This document shows, one piece after another, positions 9,163 to 16,200 of a DNA stretch of 64,000 bases (positions are counted from its first letter, which is position 1; each line of letters opens with the position of its first letter). Under the pieces are notes generated by a model. That model saw only the letters and a program-made list of their open reading frames with translations, was not told the origin of the DNA and did no database searches. The DNA lies in NCBI RefSeq assembly GCF_002093745.1, contig NZ_MTSB01000008.1:124001-188000 (forward strand), written 5' to 3'. The stretch is from Pseudomonas graminis. GTDB lineage: Bacteria > Pseudomonadota > Gammaproteobacteria > Pseudomonadales > Pseudomonadaceae. The translations under genes and the position numbers were made by a program.

Positions 9163-11754
9163 ATGAACAGTGAATTCCGCAAAACGCTTCCTGGCTCCCG
9201 ACTGGATTATTTCGATGCGCGCGCGGCTGTCGAGGCACTCAAGCCCGGCGCTTATGCCACGTTGCCGTACACCTCGCGGGTGCTGGCCGAAAACCTTGTG
9301 CGCCGCTGTAACCCGGCAACGTTGAACGCCTCGCTGATTCAGCTCATCGAGCGCAAGCGAGACCTGGACTTTCCCTGGTTCCCGGCACGGGTGGTCTGTC
9401 ATGACATTCTGGGCCAGACCGCACTGGTCGACCTTGCCGGGCTGCGCGACGCGATTGCCTCGCAGGGCGGTGACCCGGCGCTGGTCAACCCGGTGGTGCC
9501 GGTTCAACTGATTGTCGATCACTCTCTGGCCGTCGAGGCGGACGGCAACGACCTGCAGGCGTTCGAAAAGAACCGTGCCATCGAAGACCGTCGCAACGAA
9601 GACCGCTTTCACTTTATCGACTGGACCAAACTGGCGTTCAAGAACGTCGAGGTGATCCCGCCGGGTAACGGCATCATGCACCAGATCAACCTGGAGAAAA
9701 TGTCGCCGGTGGTGCAGGTACTTGATGGTGTGGCGTTCCCTGACACACTGGTCGGCACCGACAGTCACACGCCACACGTCGATGCGCTGGGCGTGATCGC
9801 CATCGGTGTCGGTGGCCTTGAGGCCGAAAATGTGATGCTGGGTCGCGCCTCGTGGATGCGCCTGCCGGACATCATCGGTGTCGAACTGACCGGCCGCCGC
9901 CAGCCAGGCATCACTGCCACCGATGTGGTGCTGGCCCTGACCGAATACCTGCGCCAGCAGAAAGTCGTCGGCGCGTATCTGGAATTCTATGGTGCAGGCG
10001 CATCGAGCCTGACCCTTGGCGACCGGGCGACCATCTCCAATATGGCGCCGGAATACGGCGCGACAGCGGCGATGTTCTCCATTGATTCGCAAACCATCGA
10101 TTATCTGCGCCTGACCGGTCGTGAGGACGAGCAGGTCAAGCTGGTCGAGCTCTACGCCCGGCACACGGGGCTCTGGTCGGACAGCCTGACCGAGGTTGAA
10201 TACGAGCGCGTGCTGAGCTTCGATCTGTCCAGCGTGGTGCGCAACATGGCCGGGCCGTCCAACCCGCATGCGCGAGTGGCGACGTCAGATCTGGCAGCCC
10301 GTGGCATTGCCGGGCAGTGGGACGAGGTGCCGGGGCAAATGCCCGATGGCGCGGTCATCATCGCCGCGATCACCAGTTGCACCAACACCAGCAACCCGCG
10401 CAACGTGATTGCGGCCGGCCTGCTGGCGCGTAACGCCAACCGGCTGGGGCTGAACCGCAAACCGTGGGTGAAATCCTCGCTGGCGCCCGGCTCGAAAACC
10501 GTGGCGCTGTACCTGGATGCTGCCGGGCTGACGACCGAGCTGGAGCAACTGGGTTTTGGCGTGGTGGCGTTTGCCTGCACCACCTGTAACGGCATGTCCG
10601 GATCGCTCGATCCGCTGATTCAGCAGGAAATCATCGACCGTGACCTGTACGCCACGGCCGTGTTGTCCGGCAACCGCAATTTCGACGGGCGCATTCACCC
10701 CTACGCCAAACAGGCTTTTCTGGCCTCGCCGCCCTTGGTGGTGGCTTATGCCATTGCCGGCACCATTCGGTTTGATATTGAAAACGATGTGCTGGGCATT
10801 GCCGACGGCAAGGACATCCGCCTCAAGGACATCTGGCCAAGCGACGAAGAAATCGACGCCGTGGTGCAGGCCTCGGTCAAGCCTGAGCAGTTTCGTCAGG
10901 TGTACATCCCGATGTTCGCCATCGAAGAACACACCGGCCCGAAGGTCGAGCCGCTCTATGACTGGCGTCCGATGAGCACCTACATTCGTCGGCCGCCTTA
11001 TTGGGAGGGCGCGCTGGCCGGCGAGCGTACGCTCAAGGACATGCGCCCGCTGGCGGTGCTGCCGGACAACATCACCACCGATCACCTGTCGCCGTCCAAC
11101 GCGATCATGCTCGACAGTGCGGCGGGTGAGTACCTGGCAAAAATGGGCCTGCCGGAAGAGGATTTCAATTCTTATGCGACCCACCGCGGCGATCACCTGA
11201 CGGCTCAGCGGGCGACCTTCGCCAACCCGCAACTGGTCAACGAAATGGCCGTGATCGAGGGCAAGGTGAAGAAGGGCTCGCTCACGCGCCTTGAACCGGA
11301 GGGAAAGGTCACACGCATGTGGGAAGCCATCGAGACCTACATGGCTCGCAAACAGCCGTTGATCATCATCGCCGGTGCCGATTACGGCCAGGGTTCTTCG
11401 CGGGACTGGGCGGCCAAAGGCGTCAGGCTGGCGGGCGTCGAAGCCATTGCGGCAGAAGGGTTCGAGCGTATTCATCGGACCAATCTGGTCGGCATGGGCG
11501 TGTTGCCACTGGAGTTCAAGCCAGGCACCAATCGCCTGACACTGGGCATCGACGGCAGCGAAACCTACGACGTGATCGGCCAGCGCACGCCCCGCGCGAC
11601 ATTGACACTGGTGATCCAGCGCAAGAATGGCGAACGTGTCGAGGTGCCGGTCACCTGCCGTCTGGACACCGCTGAAGAGCTCTCTATTTATGAGGCGGGC
11701 GGCGTACTGCAGCGTTTCGCCCAGGATTTTCTGGAGGCTACAACCGTTGCCTGA
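9163..11754 (+). CDS. acnD: Fe/S-dependent 2-methylcitrate dehydratase AcnD
   Basis: An 863-residue aconitase-family enzyme that dehydrates 2-methylcitrate to 2-methyl-aconitate (the trans isomer, according to work on other bacteria). The three cluster cysteines are visible in AAITSCTNTSNP and FACTTCNGMSG. The swivel domain has ADYGQGSSRDWAAKGVRLAGV. The length is that of the AcnA/AcnD group, not AcnB. It follows prpC by 68 bases and precedes prpF, which it normally requires. Confidence 0.95.
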   Translation: MNSEFRKTLPGSRLDYFDARAAVEALKPGAYATLPYTSRVLAENLVRRCNPATLNASLIQLIERKRDLDFPWFPARVVCHDILGQTALVDLAGLRDAIASQGGDPALVNPVVPVQLIVDHSLAVEADGNDLQAFEKNRAIEDRRNEDRFHFIDWTKLAFKNVEVIPPGNGIMHQINLEKMSPVVQVLDGVAFPDTLVGTDSHTPHVDALGVIAIGVGGLEAENVMLGRASWMRLPDIIGVELTGRRQPGITATDVVLALTEYLRQQKVVGAYLEFYGAGASSLTLGDRATISNMAPEYGATAAMFSIDSQTIDYLRLTGREDEQVKLVELYARHTGLWSDSLTEVEYERVLSFDLSSVVRNMAGPSNPHARVATSDLAARGIAGQWDEVPGQMPDGAVIIAAITSCTNTSNPRNVIAAGLLARNANRLGLNRKPWVKSSLAPGSKTVALYLDAAGLTTELEQLGFGVVAFACTTCNGMSGSLDPLIQQEIIDRDLYATAVLSGNRNFDGRIHPYAKQAFLASPPLVVAYAIAGTIRFDIENDVLGIADGKDIRLKDIWPSDEEIDAVVQASVKPEQFRQVYIPMFAIEEHTGPKVEPLYDWRPMSTYIRRPPYWEGALAGERTLKDMRPLAVLPDNITTDHLSPSNAIMLDSAAGEYLAKMGLPEEDFNSYATHRGDHLTAQRATFANPQLVNEMAVIEGKVKKGSLTRLEPEGKVTRMWEAIETYMARKQPLIIIAGADYGQGSSRDWAAKGVRLAGVEAIAAEGFERIHRTNLVGMGVLPLEFKPGTNRLTLGIDGSETYDVIGQRTPRATLTLVIQRKNGERVEVPVTCRLDTAEELSIYEAGGVLQRFAQDFLEATTVA

Positions 11755-11809
11755 TCGTTCTCCACGCGCTACGTCCGCTCTTGAAGGTGTGGTGCCGCGC
11801 ATGCCTGTG

Positions 11810-11930
11810 ACGCGGAGCGTCACGCAAGGCATCTCCACGCTGGCGCGTGAGGAACGATAAGCGTGCGGAAAAACACCATCGTGCCCATGCTCAGCGTGGG
11901 CACGCGGTTCTGGACGCTCTGCGTCCGACT
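11810..11930. repeat. Inverted pair of REP-like double-hairpin units between acnD and prpF
   Basis: Unit one (about 11810-11859) reads GACGCGGAGCGTC, then a CTCCACGCTGGCGCGTGAGG hairpin, ending GAACGAT. Unit two (about 11879-11930) is the same unit on the other strand, with GGACGCAGAGCGTCC and GTGCCCACGCTGAGCATGGGC. Both match the element at 1200-1250. The pair faces inward and forms part of the 216-base acnD-prpF gap. Confidence 0.75.
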
Positions 11931-11970
11931 TTGAGCGCTCGGCGCGCTCGTTGAACAGGACAACGACTTC

Positions 11971-13176
11971 ATGCATGCACCACAGATACGAATCCCCGCC
12001 ACCTACATGCGCGGCGGCACCAGCAAAGGTGTTTTCTTCAGGCTGCACGATTTGCCGGAAGCCGCGCAAACGCCCGGCCTGGCCCGCGATGCGCTGTTAC
12101 TGCGGGTCATCGGCAGTCCCGACCCTTACGAAAAACAGATCGACGGCATGGGCGGGGCGACATCGAGCACTAGCAAGACCGTGATCGTGTCGCGCAGCAG
12201 CAAGCCCGATCACGATGTCGACTACCTGTTCGGACAAGTGTCCATCGACAAGCCTTTTATCGACTGGAGCGGCAATTGCGGCAACCTGTCGGCCGCCGTA
12301 GGCTCCTTTGCCATCTTCAGTGATCTGGTCGACGCCAGCCGTATTCCGCAGCACGGCATCGCCATTGTGCGCATCTGGCAGGCCAACATCGGCAAGACCA
12401 TCATTGCCCATGTGCCGATCAGTCACGGTGAGGTACAGGAAACCGGAGATTTCGAGCTGGATGGCGTGACCTTCCCGGCGGCGGAAGTGCAACTTGAGTT
12501 CCTTGACCCGGCTGCGGATGAGGAGGGCGCAGGTGGCTCGATGTTCCCCACCGGCAATCTGGTGGATGACCTGGAAGTGCCGGGTATCGGCACCTTCAAG
12601 GCGACCCTGATCAACGCAGGCATACCGACCATCTTCATCAACGCCGCTGACATCGGCTACACCGGCACCGAGTTGCAGGGCGATATCAATACCGACCCGC
12701 ACGCGCTTGCCCGTCTGGAGACCATTCGCGCCTACGGTGCCGTGCGCATGGGCCTGATTGGCAGCATCAGTGAAGCTGCCACGCGCCAGCACACGCCCAA
12801 GGTCGCCTTTGTCGCCGCACCTGCCGATTATGTTTCCTCCAGCGGCAAGCCTGTTGCCGCGCAGGATATTGACCTGCTGGTGCGCGCTGTCTCAATGGGC
12901 AAGCTGCATCACGCGATGATGGGCACTGCTGCCGTGGCGATCGGAACAGCGGCGGCCATTCCGGGAACACTGGTGAACCTGGCTGCCGGTGGCGAGACGC
13001 GCAGCGCGGTTCGCTTTGGTCACCCTTCCGGTACGCTACGGGTCGGGGCTGAAGCCGTAGTCGTAGACGGCGAATGGTCGGTCAGGAAAGCCATCATGAG
13101 TCGAAGCTCCCGCGTATTGATGGAGGGATGGGTGCGTGTGCCAGGGAGTCTCTGGAAAGAAACAACGCCGGCTTGA
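11971..13176 (+). CDS. prpF: 2-methyl-aconitate cis-trans isomerase PrpF
   Basis: A 401-residue protein of the DUF453/PrpF diaminopimelate-epimerase fold. It isomerises the AcnD product so that a hydratase can form 2-methylisocitrate. Diagnostic segments are PATYMRGGTSKGVFF (residues about 8-22), GGATSSTSKT, and DWSGNCGNLSAAVG, where the cysteine sits in the active-site loop. ACAGGA lies about ten bases before the ATG. No prpD follows; the next gene is convergent and unrelated. Confidence 0.93.
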   Translation: MHAPQIRIPATYMRGGTSKGVFFRLHDLPEAAQTPGLARDALLLRVIGSPDPYEKQIDGMGGATSSTSKTVIVSRSSKPDHDVDYLFGQVSIDKPFIDWSGNCGNLSAAVGSFAIFSDLVDASRIPQHGIAIVRIWQANIGKTIIAHVPISHGEVQETGDFELDGVTFPAAEVQLEFLDPAADEEGAGGSMFPTGNLVDDLEVPGIGTFKATLINAGIPTIFINAADIGYTGTELQGDINTDPHALARLETIRAYGAVRMGLIGSISEAATRQHTPKVAFVAAPADYVSSSGKPVAAQDIDLLVRAVSMGKLHHAMMGTAAVAIGTAAAIPGTLVNLAAGGETRSAVRFGHPSGTLRVGAEAVVVDGEWSVRKAIMSRSSRVLMEGWVRVPGSLWKETTPA

Positions 13177-13181
13177 TAGTG

Positions 13182-13208
13182 CAATGCGCCTGTGGAGCAG
13201 GCGCATTG
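13182..13208. terminator. Perfect hairpin between convergent prpF and the giant secreted-protein gene
   Basis: An 11-base perfect stem CAATGCGCCTG / CAGGCGCATTG closes a five-base loop, six bases after the prpF stop and ten before the end of the opposing gene. Neither side has a strong T run, so it is a likely but weak bidirectional terminator. Confidence 0.5.
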
Positions 13209-13217
13209 CCTCCGGTG

Positions 13218-16200
13218 TTATTGCAGGGGGCCGAAATAGCCGTAAGAACTCTTCCCGTCCACGTTGCCTCCGTGTGTCACTTCGACCTTGATGAAGTCAT
13301 CGTTGTACGTCCGATTAAAGCTGGGGATGACGCGAGGCACGATGATGTCCTGGAGCACTGTTACAGTGGTTCTGCCTTGATTGAACGTCCCGTCCGGGTT
13401 GCCCACCAGGGTGAAATACGAGCCTTTTTTTGCCCTCACGACAGTTGCAGACCTGATTTCATCGTTGTCACAGCCATATGGATTATTGCCATCTCCCATC
13501 TTGAATTGGTCGCCTTTGGCGAACGGAACCGTGCAAACCGTGTTTTGGGTTGCGTTGTTGCCTTCATGAAAAACGATCTCCGCGACCGAAAAATCGCTAT
13601 CAAGAGGCGATGCACCGACGACGATATGGGATACCTTGCCGTCCATACCGTTGTTGCGTAACGCCGTCACGGTCACTTGATCATTCGAGAAACTGCGCTC
13701 GAGGGAACCGATGGTCACAAAGGCGTCTATCGGCATGGTTTTCTTGACGTCGATATAGACAAAATCGTCTGACTTATTGCCATTTGGCGAGTCGTAAAGG
13801 GTGATGCGTGTCCCTCTGGCAACCCCCGCCAGTTGCACTGATCTGATCTCATCGTTTTCACAGCCCCGTGCGGGCAGTTTGAAGTTGTAATCGTGCAGCG
13901 CCGGCAGCACGCATACGGTGTCCCCGCTACGGTCGGCGTTTGCCTTTTCATAAAAGTAAATGCCGCCCTGACTCAGCGCCGCAGCGTAGGGAATGGTGTC
14001 GCCTGTCTGGTTGTAATCCACGGCCAGGTAGCTAGGCGGCTTCTGAGCTTTGGGCATGCATTCGTCCTGCACGCGACGTTGCAGCCAGGTCAGGTTGTTG
14101 TCAACGTCTCCGGCGTGACCCTGACTGCTGCCGAAAGCATGAAACTGATTCATCACAAACAAGCTCGGCCAGCCTCTGGAGTTCGCTGCTTGGGGTTTGT
14201 CCAGAGGATTATTGATGTCTCGGGTCTCACAGCGCCAGTCGTGGTCAAACAGACTCCCCAGGTTGTAGGTATTCTCGACTGCCACCTCCGTGTTCTTCAG
14301 GATTCGCACGCGATGGTCGCCAATCGTGAAATAGCCCGTCGATCCGTCTCGGTCGGCAAGTATGACCACGCGCTTGTTTTTCCGGATCATGTCGGCAAGG
14401 AGCGGCCACTGGCCGGTCGGGTATTCGCTCGGATCGAACACCATCGAAAGAAATTCAGGCGATACCTGTTTCAACTCGCTTTCGAGCAAGTCGTGATCCA
14501 CATACGATTCCAGCAGCAGTGTGATGACGACGGATGGGTGGGCTGTTAAAAACGGCAGATAGATTTCGTTGAGCGTTTTGACGAGTTCATTGTTCAGCAC
14601 GTTTGTCTGAAAACATGGGTCGTTCTCCTCGGCATGGCAAAGAGCTATGAACGGTATTCCGTCAAGATTGACTTCATGCAAGTCCAGCATGAAACCTCTT
14701 ATTCCTCGCTCCAGCTGCTCTTTGATACTGTTGAGGTAGGCGTTGTGTGCCGTTGCCCATGTGTAGCGGTTGAAGGGACGAGAAAAGTCATTGATGCCTG
14801 GCGCGGTCTGCGTCCAGGTAGCCAGACGTGTCCACCATGCGTTGCTGATGCTGCCGTCGGGGTAGTACCAATAGTGCTCGCTCGGGACGCCTGCGACTTG
14901 AGAGGTGTAGTAATAAGTCTGATCGCGCTGTATGTGCCTGTGAATGGCACCGAGCCAGGTCAACTCATCCCAGTCCTTCGGGTCGGCTAGCGTGCCGGCG
15001 TGCTTACCCTTGTCTACCCAATACTCATTGCTTGAGCCATCAGCGGGAAGCGTCCATCCGGCGTCCGTGGGCTTACCGTCTTTTCGGGCTTCGTAATAAT
15101 GTGGAACGCCCGCATTGGGTATCAGGCTGATCGCACCCGGCCACACAGGTTCGGTACTGATTCTTGGGTCTGAAAATGTCCCGTAGGACTTGCCGGCATA
15201 AGCCCAGTACGCGTTGTCGGCCTCTTTTTCAGGGAAATACCAGTTATTTGCGGCGGCACTCCCGGTGAACTTCGCCGTGTAGAAATACGGAGTGTTACCT
15301 ATCAGGTTAATGTGCTGCGCCCCCGGTGACGTCGGGTCTCCCCAGTTTCGCGGGTCTATGAAGGTACCTGCACGCCCTCTGCCGACGAAGGTCCAGTTTG
15401 CATCGTCACTGGCCGTTAGCGGGTAATACCAGGCGTGTTGCGATGGCACGCCTTCTTTTTTCGATGCAAACAACACGCGGTAGTTGTTCACTGTCGAAAA
15501 ATGCAAGGCGCCTGGCCAGGTAAATTCATCCCAGTCTTTGGCGTCGTAGGCCATGCCTGAGTGGCGGCCGGTGCCTCTGTATGTCCAGTGATCGTTACTG
15601 GCTTCGCCCGTCGGGTAATACCATCCGTTTTCAGAGGGCAAGCCATCCTTGGTCGCCGTGTAGTAGAAGTACGTGCCTGCCTGATCCTGGTTGACATGGA
15701 CCCTGCCTGGCCAGGTGGGCTCGCTCCAGGGTTTCGGGTCCGCTGACGTACCTGAATGCCTCCCTGATGCCATATAAATCCAGTTGTTGTTGCTGAACTC
15801 GCCTTCTGGATACTCCCATCCCTGCTGCGATGGAATACCGTCATTGCGGCTCTTGTAATAGACGCGCACATTCTCGGCTTGACGCACATGAATGGCGTTC
15901 GGCCAAGTGGGTTCGTCCAGCTCTTTCGGGTCGGCGTAGGTGCCCAGGTGTTTTTGCGATGACAGGTAAGTCCAGTGCTCGTTATCAACCGGGCCTACAG
16001 GGTAGGTCCAGTTTTCCTTTGAGGGCGTGCCGTTTGCCTTGGCCGCATAAAATCGCCGCACGCCATCGCCTGAGTGGGCATGAATGGCTCCCGGCCAGGT
16101 AATGTCCTCCCAGTCTTTTGGTGCCGCATAGTTGCCGGCGTGCCTGCTTTCAACGATAAATGTCCAGTGGTCGTTGGAGGCGGCTGTGGTGGGGTAGTAC

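Noticed and set aside
10285..12069. 594-residue open frame antisense to acnD and the repeat region
   Set aside because: Runs through acnD, the REP pair and the start of prpF; no domain is recognised.
13074..13661. Possible remnant of prpD after prpF
   Set aside because: The plus-strand frame overlaps prpF and the end of the giant gene; its translation shows no PrpD segment, so it is a shadow.
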